NCBI GenBank assembly: GCA_963797085.1
Contig: CAWCOA010000019.1
Span: 1-64,000 of the forward strand
DNA from: JASJBU01 sp963797085
GTDB lineage: Bacteria > Pseudomonadota > Gammaproteobacteria > Chromatiales > Chromatiaceae
Length of the DNA: 64,000 nt
Direction: 5' to 3'
Positions 9,270-17,288 of the stretch are shown here, piece after piece. Both the position numbers and the translations under genes were made by a program. Numbering within the stretch: position 1 is the stretch's first letter; each line of letters opens with the position of its first letter. Under the pieces are notes generated by a model that was not told the origin of the DNA, made no database searches, and saw only the letters and a list, made by a program, of their open reading frames with translations.

Positions 9270-9620
9270 AACAGGACGAGCACCTATTGACCGCTGCGGC
9301 TGTTAGCGAGTTCGAGATTTACAATAAGATTGAAAATTGCTGTCAATATACTGTATTTATAAATATTTGATTCACTGCCCGACCTTCCCAGAACAACAAT
9401 CTAAACTGTCCCTCCTGGGCTGAGTAACAGCTTTCATGACTAGAAGCCTCATCTAAAATTGAAACCATTTGCCCACGCATCAGTAAATTTGAATGCATTA
9501 AATACCTTACCACCGAACTTAGTTATTGCCTTTTAATGTGTGATTTGCCATATTCTCGAACCATAATTAGCTGACACCTACGCAGTATTCGGTAGCCGGC
9601 ATGTCAAATGGAGAGGATAT
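9270..9620. other. Intergenic region upstream of the oxidase cluster
   Basis: About 350 bases, AT-richer than the surroundings, with no gene seen. It must hold the promoter for the oxidase operon. No clear -35/-10 pair or dyad could be singled out by eye. Confidence 0.4.
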
Positions 9621-10097
9621 ATGGTTCTTGCGGATGCTGACTGCAGTCGTAACGGCAGGGTATTGGTTATTCAACCAAACCGAAATCTGACTTGGAATAA
9701 AACCAAGCTGGTGTTTCTGTTTCTAGCCCTTTGCCTCACCTCAACTGCCTACTATTTTTATAGTCTGGGTGCCTGGCTGGTGATTCCTTTCACCGGACTC
9801 GAACTGCTGGTCATTGGTCTTGGCCTCTACCTGCAGTGCTGCCATGCCCATCAACAGCATGTCATCCAGATCGACAGCGATACCATATCCATTCGTAGTG
9901 GCCGTGACGGCGCTCAACAGGCCTGCTTCCCCAAGGCCTGGTCGAAAATAGTTCAAACCCGTGATCCAAAGGGCTGGTATCCCAGCCGGCTTTTCATCGG
10001 TTCTCACGGCCAATTCATCGAGATCGGCAAATACCTCATCGAAAGTGAGCGGGATACGCTCGCTGATAATCTACGCTGCGCAATACAGGGTGCTTAA
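9621..10097 (+). CDS. DUF2244 family membrane protein
   Basis: A 158-residue protein with two adjacent membrane segments (about residues 28-66) between a short N-terminal arm and a soluble beta-rich C-terminal half. This is the DUF2244 layout, in which the N-terminal PNRNLTW pattern and the GWYPSRLFIGSHG-type tail are typical. DUF2244 genes commonly precede cytochrome c oxidase genes in proteobacteria, as here (5 bases before coxB), so a part in oxidase assembly is likely but not proved. AGAGGATAT precedes the start. Confidence 0.85.
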   Translation: MVLADADCSRNGRVLVIQPNRNLTWNKTKLVFLFLALCLTSTAYYFYSLGAWLVIPFTGLELLVIGLGLYLQCCHAHQQHVIQIDSDTISIRSGRDGAQQACFPKAWSKIVQTRDPKGWYPSRLFIGSHGQFIEIGKYLIESERDTLADNLRCAIQGA

Positions 10098-10102
10098 CCA
10101 GA

Positions 10103-11293
10103 ATGATCAAACACCACACCACTCATCAGAAACATTCCGCTTCCCCTGCAGGCCGCAGTAAGGATAGATTTCAAAACATTTTCAGAACCATCAGTGGTTT
10201 TTCGCTACTGATCCTGGGGCTGATTACCGCAACAGTCGCCCAGGCCGAATATGGCATCAACTTCCCGGAGCCGGCCGCCGGCGTGGCCCGGGAGATCTAT
10301 GACATCCATATGCTGACGATGCAGATCACTACTGTACTGCTGATCATCGTCTTCGCCTTCGTTTTCTACTCCCTCTACTTTCACCGCAAAAGCCGCGGTT
10401 ACCAGGCTGACCAGCATTTTCACACCTCCTGGTTCGGCCAGTGGTCCTGGGTCATCGTGCCGGTGTTGGTGCTGGCGGTGGATCTGACCATCGCCGGCAA
10501 GGCCGATGCCGTACTGAAGAAGGTCTGGGAGGTACCCGAGGATGAGAACATCATGGACGTCAAGGTCACTGGACATCAGTGGTGGTGGGAGTTTGACTAC
10601 ATCGATTCCGGTATCAAAGTAGAGAGCCGTTACATCCCCGAGGAGCAATCCGGCGATCTCTATCTGCGTGAGGTAGACAACCGCCTGGTGTTGCCCACCG
10701 GCGTCAAAATCCGCTTCCTGCATACCTCCGCCGATGTGCTGCACGCCTTCTGGGTGCCTGAACTGGCGGTGAAAAAGGATGCGATACCCGGCTATATCAC
10801 CGAGACCTGGGTCGAATTGGATCGGGAAGGGGTGTTCCGCGGCCAGTGCGCCGAACTCTGCGGCACCTGGCATTCACGCATGCCGATCGTGGTGGAGTCC
10901 GTTTCCCCGCAGCGTTTCGCTGTCTGGGAAGGAGAGCAGAAGGCCCTCAAAATCGCGGCCCTGGCGGAAGCCAGCGCGGACAAGACCTGGAGCATGGATG
11001 AGCTGATGGAAAAGGGGAAGACGCATTATGACAGCAAGTGCGCCGCCTGCCATCAAGTGACCGGCCTTGGCCTGCCCCCCGCATTCCCGGCCCTGAAAGG
11101 CTCGCCCATGGCGACCGGGTCGATCGCAGACCATCTGAACATCGTCATCAACGGTAAAGAAGGTACTGCGATGCAACCTTGGGGCGCATTGAACGATCTA
11201 GAAATTGCGGCGATTGTGACCTATGAGCGCAACGCCTGGGACAACAACACAGGTGATGTCGTGCAGCCAGCAGACGTCAAACAGGCACGATAG
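10103..11293 (+). CDS. coxB: Cytochrome c oxidase subunit II with fused cytochrome c domain
   Basis: Carries the CuA electron-entry site and hands electrons to heme a in subunit I. The 396 residues contain a signal-like segment ending AQA (about 48), two membrane helices, the aromatic GHQWWWEFDY patch (about 155-164), the CuA ligands in CAELCGTWHSRM (about 249-260) with the earlier His in DVLHAFW, and then a C-terminal class I cytochrome c domain with CAACH at 313-317 and a distal Met. The fusion makes this a caa3-type subunit, taking electrons from soluble or membrane cytochromes at the periplasmic face. It starts 5 bases after DUF2244 and is followed by ctaD after 14 bases. Confidence 0.97.
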   Translation: MIKHHTTHQKHSASPAGRSKDRFQNIFRTISGFSLLILGLITATVAQAEYGINFPEPAAGVAREIYDIHMLTMQITTVLLIIVFAFVFYSLYFHRKSRGYQADQHFHTSWFGQWSWVIVPVLVLAVDLTIAGKADAVLKKVWEVPEDENIMDVKVTGHQWWWEFDYIDSGIKVESRYIPEEQSGDLYLREVDNRLVLPTGVKIRFLHTSADVLHAFWVPELAVKKDAIPGYITETWVELDREGVFRGQCAELCGTWHSRMPIVVESVSPQRFAVWEGEQKALKIAALAEASADKTWSMDELMEKGKTHYDSKCAACHQVTGLGLPPAFPALKGSPMATGSIADHLNIVINGKEGTAMQPWGALNDLEIAAIVTYERNAWDNNTGDVVQPADVKQAR

Positions 11294-11307
11294 AGGAGAA
11301 CTGACAC

Positions 11308-12903
11308 ATGAGTACCACCACCATGACCCATGATGAGGCGCATCACCACGATGCCCCCAAAGGCTGGCGTCGCTGGCTGTTCAGCACCAATCACAAGGAC
11401 ATCGGCACGCTCTATCTGCTGTTCGCCCTGACCATGATGTTCCTGGGCGGCGCCAGCGCCATGCTGATCCGCATGGAGCTGTTCATGCCGGGCATCCAGC
11501 TGCTCGATCCCGATCTGTACAACAACCTGGTCACCAATCACGCCCTGATCATGATCTTCGGCGCGGTCATGCCGGCCGCAGCGGGATTGGCCAACTGGAT
11601 GATCCCGATGATGATCGGCGCCCCCGATATGGCGCTGCCGCGCATGAACAATCTGAGTTTCTGGATCCTGCCGGCGGCCGCCACCATGCTGATCCTCTCC
11701 TTCGTGGTACCCTTCTTCCCCGGCGGCGGCACCCAGATCAACACCGGTTGGACCCTCTACCCGCCGCTGTCAGTGCAGGTTGGCATGTCGATGGATTTTC
11801 TGATCTTCGCCATCCATCTGTTGGGTATCTCCTCGGTGTTGGCCTCGATCAATATCATCGTCACCCTGCTCAACATGCGCGCACCGGGCATGAAGATGAT
11901 GAAGATGCCGATGTTCTGCTGGGCCTGGCTGGTCACCGCCTTCCTGCTGATCCTGGTGGTGCCGGTACTGGCCGGCGGCGTCACCATGCTGCTGTTTGAT
12001 CGTCACTTTGGCACCAGCTTCTTCGATGCGGCAGGTGGCGGTGATCCTGTGCTGTTCCAGCATCTGTTCTGGTTCTTCGGCCATCCTGAGGTCTACATCC
12101 TGCTGCTGCCTTCCATTGGTGTGCTCTCACACGTGATTCCGGCCTTCTCCCGCAAGCCTCTGTTCGGCTACCACTCCATGGTCGGCGCGATGCTGGCGGT
12201 GGCCACCATCGGCATGGTGGTTTGGGCCCATCATCAATACACCATCGGCATGTCCATGGGGGCGGTCACCTACTTCATGATCGGTACCATCATCATCTCC
12301 ATCCCGGTGGGCCTGATGATGTTCAACTTCATGGCGACCATGTGGCGCGGCGCCATGACCTTTGAAACACCCATGCTGTTCGCTGTCGCCATCGTGCTGT
12401 TGTTCACCTTTGGCGGACTCAGCGGAATCATGCTCGCCGTGGTGCCCGCCGATATGCAGTACCACGACAGTATGTTCGTGGTGGCCCACTTCCATTATGT
12501 GCTGATGCCCGGAGCGGTGTTCGGGCTGTTTGCCGGGGTCTTCTACTGGCTGCCGAAATGGACCGGGCACATGTACGACGAACGTCTCGGCAAGCTGTTT
12601 TTCTGGACCAACGTTATCGGCTTCAACATCACCTTCTTCCCCCAGCATTTCCTAGGTCTGGCGGGTATGCCACGGCGCATCATCGACTACAACGTGATGT
12701 TCACCGAGTTCAACGTTGTCTCCAGTATCGGCGCGATGATCTTCGGCCTCAGCCACCTGCTGTTGCTGTACATCGTCATCAAGACCATCCGTGGCGGCAA
12801 GAAGGCCGAGAGCCGCTCCTGGGAAGGTGCCAAGGGACTGGAGTGGGAGCTCGACTCACCGCCAGCCTTCCACACCTGGACCGTAGCCCCGCAGATCAAG
12901 TGA
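11308..12903 (+). CDS. ctaD: Cytochrome c oxidase subunit I (aa3 type)
   Basis: The catalytic proton-pumping subunit of the terminal oxidase: twelve membrane helices, 531 residues, of normal length. Visible sites are the low-spin heme ligand in TNHALIMIF, the CuB His and cross-linked Tyr in HPEVYILLLP (about 250-259), the CuB His pair in WAHHQYTIG, and the two heme-binding His in HFHYVLMPG. The Glu of HPEV marks it as an A-family oxidase. GAGGAG precedes the start. It is part of the coxB-ctaD-ctaG-ctaE operon. Confidence 0.98.
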   Translation: MSTTTMTHDEAHHHDAPKGWRRWLFSTNHKDIGTLYLLFALTMMFLGGASAMLIRMELFMPGIQLLDPDLYNNLVTNHALIMIFGAVMPAAAGLANWMIPMMIGAPDMALPRMNNLSFWILPAAATMLILSFVVPFFPGGGTQINTGWTLYPPLSVQVGMSMDFLIFAIHLLGISSVLASINIIVTLLNMRAPGMKMMKMPMFCWAWLVTAFLLILVVPVLAGGVTMLLFDRHFGTSFFDAAGGGDPVLFQHLFWFFGHPEVYILLLPSIGVLSHVIPAFSRKPLFGYHSMVGAMLAVATIGMVVWAHHQYTIGMSMGAVTYFMIGTIIISIPVGLMMFNFMATMWRGAMTFETPMLFAVAIVLLFTFGGLSGIMLAVVPADMQYHDSMFVVAHFHYVLMPGAVFGLFAGVFYWLPKWTGHMYDERLGKLFFWTNVIGFNITFFPQHFLGLAGMPRRIIDYNVMFTEFNVVSSIGAMIFGLSHLLLLYIVIKTIRGGKKAESRSWEGAKGLEWELDSPPAFHTWTVAPQIK

Positions 12904-12915
12904 ATGGAAGAGATT

Positions 12916-13068
12916 ATGACAACACATGCGTCTCAAACCCCTGAGCAGAGAAGAAAGAACTTGCGCCTGGTCTGGCTGCTTGCCGGCTTCGCGCTGTTCA
13001 TCTTCTTCACCTCGTTTCCGTTCTGGACCGGCCTGTTCAAGATTGTTGGTAATCAGGCAGCAGGTTAG
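12916..13068 (+). CDS. Small membrane protein between ctaD and ctaG (50 residues)
   Basis: A short reading frame fills the gap between ctaD and ctaG. It has a basic N-terminus (QRRKNLRL) and one membrane helix (about residues 19-38, rich in Phe) ending GLFKIVGNQAAG. GGAAGAG lies just before the ATG at 12916; an in-frame ATG at 12904 is the alternative. A tiny single-helix protein at this exact place is known in many proteobacterial oxidase operons, where it is named cytochrome oxidase small assembly protein. By position and topology this is the likely identity. Its stop is 2 bases before ctaG. Confidence 0.75.
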   Translation: MTTHASQTPEQRRKNLRLVWLLAGFALFIFFTSFPFWTGLFKIVGNQAAG

Positions 13069-13070
13069 TC

Positions 13071-13667
13071 ATGCAGACAACGGATACCCGCAGTAAAAAC
13101 AAACGCACCACCCTGCTCCTGGGGGGTATGGTGGTGCTGATGTTTGGTTTTGGATTCGCCATGGTGCCATTGTATAACCTGCTGTGCCAGGTGACCGGCA
13201 CCCAGTCGATAGCAATACGGTCTGCGGCTGGAAAGGCCCAAGTCGTGCAGGACAAGGTTGATGAATCCCGCCTGGTTACGGTGAAATTCGACACCACGGT
13301 GAATCCGAATCTGCCCTGGGATTTCAGCGCCGCCACCAACATGATGAAGGTCCACCCCGGGCAGATCTATGAGGTCAATTTTGTTGCCAACAACCGCAGC
13401 AGTTCGATGATCACCGGGCAGGCCATACCCAGTGTGGCGCCCTGGCAGGCGACACCCTACTTCAGCAAGCTGGAGTGTTTCTGTTTCAATCAGCAAACCC
13501 TGGAAGGCAGCGAACGGACGGATATGCCGCTGAGATTCATGGTCTCAGCCGACCTGCCTGCTGAAATCAATTCACTGACCCTTTCATACAGCTTCATGCG
13601 ATTGAAAGAGGGACAGATACCAGAAAAACCCGCCGATGTACTACCGGCAATCGTAACCACCAAATAA
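13071..13667 (+). CDS. ctaG: Cytochrome c oxidase assembly protein CtaG/Cox11
   Basis: Delivers copper to the CuB site of subunit I. It has one N-terminal membrane helix (about residues 20-38) and a periplasmic immunoglobulin-like domain of normal length (198 residues in all). The copper-binding CFCFNQQTL motif (about 138-146) is present, as are the early YNLLCQVTG segment after the helix and the DMPLRFMV strand. It follows the 50-residue protein with 2 bases between them and precedes ctaE. Confidence 0.97.
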   Translation: MQTTDTRSKNKRTTLLLGGMVVLMFGFGFAMVPLYNLLCQVTGTQSIAIRSAAGKAQVVQDKVDESRLVTVKFDTTVNPNLPWDFSAATNMMKVHPGQIYEVNFVANNRSSSMITGQAIPSVAPWQATPYFSKLECFCFNQQTLEGSERTDMPLRFMVSADLPAEINSLTLSYSFMRLKEGQIPEKPADVLPAIVTTK

Positions 13668-13713
13668 CTTCTCATCCTGATTAGCCCGGATGGAACCCAA
13701 AGAGGACAGATTT

Positions 13714-14589
13714 ATGTCGGCAGATGCGCATAGCAGCGATTACTATATCCCCAACCCCAGCCCATGGCCGATCATCGGCATGGTCTCACTGCTGGCCACA
13801 CTGATGGGCGCGGCCCTGGCGATGAATGGGGTTGGATTCGGCAAGTACCTGGTCATCGGCGGCCTGTTGTTGTTCGCCTATCTGCTCTACAGCTGGTTCC
13901 GGGACGTCATCGGGGAGAATCTCAGCGACTGCTACAACAAGCAGGTCGACACCTCCTTCCGCATGGGCATGTTCTGGTTTATCGCTTCGGAGGTCTTTTT
14001 CTTTCTGAGCTTTTTCGGCGCCCTTTACTATATACGCATGATCGCCCTGCCCTGGCTGGGTGGTGATGGTTATCTCGGCCCCTCCAACGAATTTCTCTAT
14101 GGTGGCGAATTTCAACCGAACTGGCCATCCAGCGGTCCCGGTGAACTGGGTGGTGAATTCAAACCCATGGGACCCTGGGGCATACCGGCTATCAATACCC
14201 TGCTGCTGCTGAGCAGTGGCGCCACCATTACCTGGGCGCACTGGGGATTGAAGGTCGATAACCAGAAGCAACTGATATGGGGTCTTGCCGCTACCATCGC
14301 ACTGGGCGTGTTGTTTGTGATTTTTCAGGCCTATGAGTACATACATGCCTATGGCGAACTCAATCTGACACTAGGCACTGGCGCCTATGGCTCGACGTTT
14401 TATATGCTGACCGGCTTCCACGGATTCCATGTCACCATGGGAGCGATCATGTTGATGGCGATACTCGGCCGCGCCATGAAGAGCCACTTCAGCGCCCACA
14501 ACCACTTCGCCTTCGAGGCGGTAGCCTGGTATTGGCACTTTGTGGACGTAGTCTGGCTGGGGCTGTTCGTATTCGTCTACTGGTTGTGA
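13714..14589 (+). CDS. ctaE: Cytochrome c oxidase subunit III
   Basis: The non-catalytic third core subunit, which stabilises the oxidase and its proton supply. It has seven membrane helices, with motifs such as FWFIASEVFFFLSFFGALYY and the C-terminal AVAWYWHFVDVVWLGLF. The start at 13714 (MSADAHSSDY) is favoured because AGAGGA lies upstream; an ATG eight codons earlier is possible. A Gly/Pro-rich insertion (about residues 120-150) lies between helices III and IV. The gene ends just before the convergent DUF2909 gene. Confidence 0.96.
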   Translation: MSADAHSSDYYIPNPSPWPIIGMVSLLATLMGAALAMNGVGFGKYLVIGGLLLFAYLLYSWFRDVIGENLSDCYNKQVDTSFRMGMFWFIASEVFFFLSFFGALYYIRMIALPWLGGDGYLGPSNEFLYGGEFQPNWPSSGPGELGGEFKPMGPWGIPAINTLLLLSSGATITWAHWGLKVDNQKQLIWGLAATIALGVLFVIFQAYEYIHAYGELNLTLGTGAYGSTFYMLTGFHGFHVTMGAIMLMAILGRAMKSHFSAHNHFAFEAVAWYWHFVDVVWLGLFVFVYWL

Positions 14590-14598
14590 TCCAAACGC

Positions 14599-14817
14599 TT
14601 AGGCAACGGCGTTAGGTTCGATCCAGCCAAAGAAATAAGCAGCCATGATGATGGAGAACAGCACAAAGGATAGGACAATTCTAACCGTGAGTGCACGCAC
14701 CACACGGGTCTTATCCTGCTTGCCATCGTCTTTGGCCAGGTAGTACATGCCTTCAAAGAGTGAAAAGACAATGATGCCGAGCACCAGAAAGATTGGCAGT
14801 TTGATCATGAGTTCCAT
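14599..14817 (-). CDS. DUF2909 twin-transmembrane protein
   Basis: A 72-residue protein with two membrane helices joined by a charged loop (KDDGKQDKTR), as in DUF2909. Its start has GGAGGAACCACA directly upstream. It sits on the opposite strand inside the oxidase cluster, a position where DUF2909 genes are often found, between ctaE and the SURF1 gene. Role unknown; an accessory part in oxidase assembly is the usual guess from context. Confidence 0.8.
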   Translation of the reverse strand: MELMIKLPIFLVLGIIVFSLFEGMYYLAKDDGKQDKTRVVRALTVRIVLSFVLFSIIMAAYFFGWIEPNAVA

Positions 14818-14905
14818 TGTGGTTCCTCCAAGCCTGTTGGGCAGTTATTCGTATAAGCGCTGATTAAGAATCAGAACCCTAAACGTATTACCAATATAGC
14901 CCAGT

Positions 14906-15634
14906 ATGACCGACTCCACCCTCAGCTTTCGCGCCCAGGCCATCCCTACGTTAATCATGGTAATACTGGCGCCGGTTTTCTGTGGCCTGGGGCTCTGGCA
15001 GCTTGATCGCGCTGAGCAGAAGCGCAGCATCGCCGCCTCTCTGGAAATGCGCCGTAAACTGCCGGCACTGAAAATCAGCCAGAACCTGCCCGATGTGGCG
15101 CAGTTGGAGTTTCGTACATTAGTTGCCGAGGGTCGGCTGTTGAAGGACAAAACGGTGCTGATAGAAAACCGCAAACATCAGGGCAAGCGTGGTTTTCATG
15201 TCATCACACCACTGTTGGCCGACTCAGGACAGATCGTGCTGGTCAACCGGGGATGGATACCTGAACAAGGCCAGGGTGAATCACCTAATATTCCTGGTCC
15301 GAATGGGCAAGTGACCATTCAGGGTGAGGCCAATATCCCACTGCCGCCGGCACTCGATCTGGACCTGAAGATCGATGCAGCGGACAGCATGCCGCATTGG
15401 CCATTCCTGACCCTGGAGAACTATAGGGCCTGGTCAGGGCTGCAGACCTTGCCCCTGCTGATCCTGCAGTCTCCGGAGAGATCCAGTGGCTTCATTCGCC
15501 AGTGGCCCCAACCCTCGGCCAATGACGCCATGCACACCGGCTATGCCATCCAATGGTTTGCCTTTGCTCTGATCGCCCTGTTGATCTGGCTGCGCCTTTC
15601 CCTCCACAAACAAGCTTCCGGTGAGGCGAAATAA
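14906..15634 (+). CDS. SURF1-family cytochrome oxidase biogenesis protein
   Basis: Helps to insert heme a into subunit I. The 242 residues show the SURF1 layout: one membrane helix near each end (about 12-30 and 213-232) and a periplasmic loop with the GLWQLDRAEQK, LIENRKHQGKRGFHVITPL and VLVNRGWIP family motifs. The end overlaps the region just before the next gene, suggesting translational coupling. Confidence 0.93.
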   Translation: MTDSTLSFRAQAIPTLIMVILAPVFCGLGLWQLDRAEQKRSIAASLEMRRKLPALKISQNLPDVAQLEFRTLVAEGRLLKDKTVLIENRKHQGKRGFHVITPLLADSGQIVLVNRGWIPEQGQGESPNIPGPNGQVTIQGEANIPLPPALDLDLKIDAADSMPHWPFLTLENYRAWSGLQTLPLLILQSPERSSGFIRQWPQPSANDAMHTGYAIQWFAFALIALLIWLRLSLHKQASGEAK

Positions 15635-15641
15635 TGACGAC

Positions 15642-16274
15642 ATGTCCCAAGTTCAAACCAAGCAAAGAAATATGCGCCAGCTGTGGATTCTCATCGCCCT
15701 GTTTGCCCTGCCGCTCATTGCCGCCTGGCTGTTCTATTTCAACCCGCAATGGCTGCCTGCAGGCAGAACCAATCATGGCACCCTGATTAATCCGCCGATA
15801 GCGATGCAGTCATTCACATTGCAGTCCCCAGAAACGGGTGACTTCGACTGGAGCCCGATGCTGGAACGGTGGACCATGACTGTGGTGGCAGAAGGCCAAT
15901 GTGATGAACATTGCACGGAGCAGTTGATCAAGGTACGTCAGATACGCCGCGCCCTGGGCGCCAATCGCCAGCGCGTAGAACGCCTGCTGATCCTGTTGCC
16001 CGATACATCAGGCAATCTGCAGATCCCGACCCTCGATGGTCTGGAAGGTACCCGTCTGGCCATCGCCACGGAGACGGACAAGCCTGCCATACAAGCTTTG
16101 TATAGCGAAGAACAAACATTACAAGACAATTTGCTCTTTCTCATCGACCCGCGGGTCGATCTCATGATGGTGCACGACATGTCGCGCATCACCTCAAAAC
16201 AGATCCTGCAGGATCTGGAAAAATTACTCAAAGCCTCGCAGAACTGGGCTAAGGGAGGACAGTATGGCCACTAG
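15642..16274 (+). CDS. Thioredoxin-fold membrane protein of the oxidase cluster
   Basis: About 210 residues with one N-terminal membrane helix (about 14-34) and a periplasmic domain having a CDEHC pair (a CxxxC motif like that of SCO proteins) and a late conserved segment with LIDPRVDLMMVH. Proteins of this type lie between SURF1 and ctaB or ctaA in many gammaproteobacteria. The fold suggests a copper or thiol role in oxidase assembly, which is inference. Overlaps ctaB by 11 bases, so the two are coupled. The start among three close Met codons is uncertain. Confidence 0.7.
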   Translation: MSQVQTKQRNMRQLWILIALFALPLIAAWLFYFNPQWLPAGRTNHGTLINPPIAMQSFTLQSPETGDFDWSPMLERWTMTVVAEGQCDEHCTEQLIKVRQIRRALGANRQRVERLLILLPDTSGNLQIPTLDGLEGTRLAIATETDKPAIQALYSEEQTLQDNLLFLIDPRVDLMMVHDMSRITSKQILQDLEKLLKASQNWAKGGQYGH

Positions 16275-17184
16275 TGAAATATCGGCGCAGGAGACAAATA
16301 TCTACTCCTGGCATGACTACTATGAAATGACTAAGCCGAAGGTGGTGTTGCTGATCGCATTCACTGCGCTGGTCGGCATGCTGCTCTCCACCCAGGGCGT
16401 GGTGCCCTGGCAACTCCTGCTGTTCGGTCTGTTCGGCATCTCCCTGGCCGCGGCCTGTGGCGCAGTCGTCAACCACATCATCGACCAGCGTATCGATGCG
16501 GTGATGGACCGCACTCACTCGCGACCCTTCCCCAGCGGTCACATGGACAACTCCCATGCCATGGCTTTCGCCCTGCTGCTGGGCGGCATCTCCATGTTCA
16601 CCCTCTACTTCCTGGTCAACCCGCTGACCGCCGCGCTGACCTTCTGCGCCCTGATCGGTTATGCGGTAATCTACACCCTGTTCCTGAAACGCAACACCCC
16701 GCAAAACATCGTCTGGGGTGGGCTGGCCGGCGCGGCGCCACCATTACTGGGTTGGAGCGCGGTGACCGGCGAGGTCACCACCGAAGCCTTTTTGCTGCTG
16801 CTGATCATCTTTGTCTGGACCCCGCCGCATTTCTGGCCCCTGGCGATACATCGGCGGGATGATTATGCCAAGGCCAATATTCCCATGCTGTCGGTCACCC
16901 ATGGCATCGACTTCACCAAACAGCAGGTAGTGATCTATTCGGTGATGCTGCTGGCGGTCTCCCTGCTGCCCTTCGTGATCCACATGAGCGGTTACCTGTA
17001 TCTGGGCGGCGCACTGCTGCTGGGCGGCGGGTTTATCTATCACGCAATGCGACTGCTGCGCAGCGAAGGTCGGGAGCATGCCATGAAGACCTTTGGCTAC
17101 TCGATCCTCTACCTGAGCCTGCTGTTCACACTGCTGCTGGTCGATCACTATCTTGATCCACTACTGCAGGGAGCCATGTCCTGA
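16264..17184 (+). CDS. ctaB: Protoheme IX farnesyltransferase (heme O synthase)
   Basis: Adds a farnesyl group to heme b, making heme O, the precursor of the heme A needed by this oxidase. The 306 residues contain nine membrane helices, the first Asp-rich prenyl-diphosphate site (DQRIDAVMDRTHSRP, about 78-92) and the second region with TPPHFWPLAIHRRDDYAK (about 182-199). Normal length, all motifs intact. It overlaps the previous gene, and a REP-like palindrome pair begins 43 bases after its stop. Confidence 0.97.
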   Translation: MATSEISAQETNIYSWHDYYEMTKPKVVLLIAFTALVGMLLSTQGVVPWQLLLFGLFGISLAAACGAVVNHIIDQRIDAVMDRTHSRPFPSGHMDNSHAMAFALLLGGISMFTLYFLVNPLTAALTFCALIGYAVIYTLFLKRNTPQNIVWGGLAGAAPPLLGWSAVTGEVTTEAFLLLLIIFVWTPPHFWPLAIHRRDDYAKANIPMLSVTHGIDFTKQQVVIYSVMLLAVSLLPFVIHMSGYLYLGGALLLGGGFIYHAMRLLRSEGREHAMKTFGYSILYLSLLFTLLLVDHYLDPLLQGAMS

Positions 17185-17226
17185 TCCGTACAATGTTGTC
17201 GAAGTGTGTGTAAGCTGATTGAAGAC

Positions 17227-17288
17227 TGGTGGGCAGCGCCCACCAGACAAGGTACTTTCAAGACCTATCGGGTGGGCGCTGCCCACCC
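17227..17288. repeat. REP-like palindrome pair in head-to-head arrangement
   Basis: Two 17-base hairpins, GGTGGGCAGCGCCCACC (17228-17244) and GGTGGGCGCTGCCCACC (17271-17287), are exact reverse complements of each other, 26 bases apart. Each can fold alone and the two can pair with each other. This is the BIME-like layout of REP elements. The second copy overlaps the 3' end of the broken oxidase-like gene. A REP-associated transposase lies at 25.5 kb. Confidence 0.75.
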
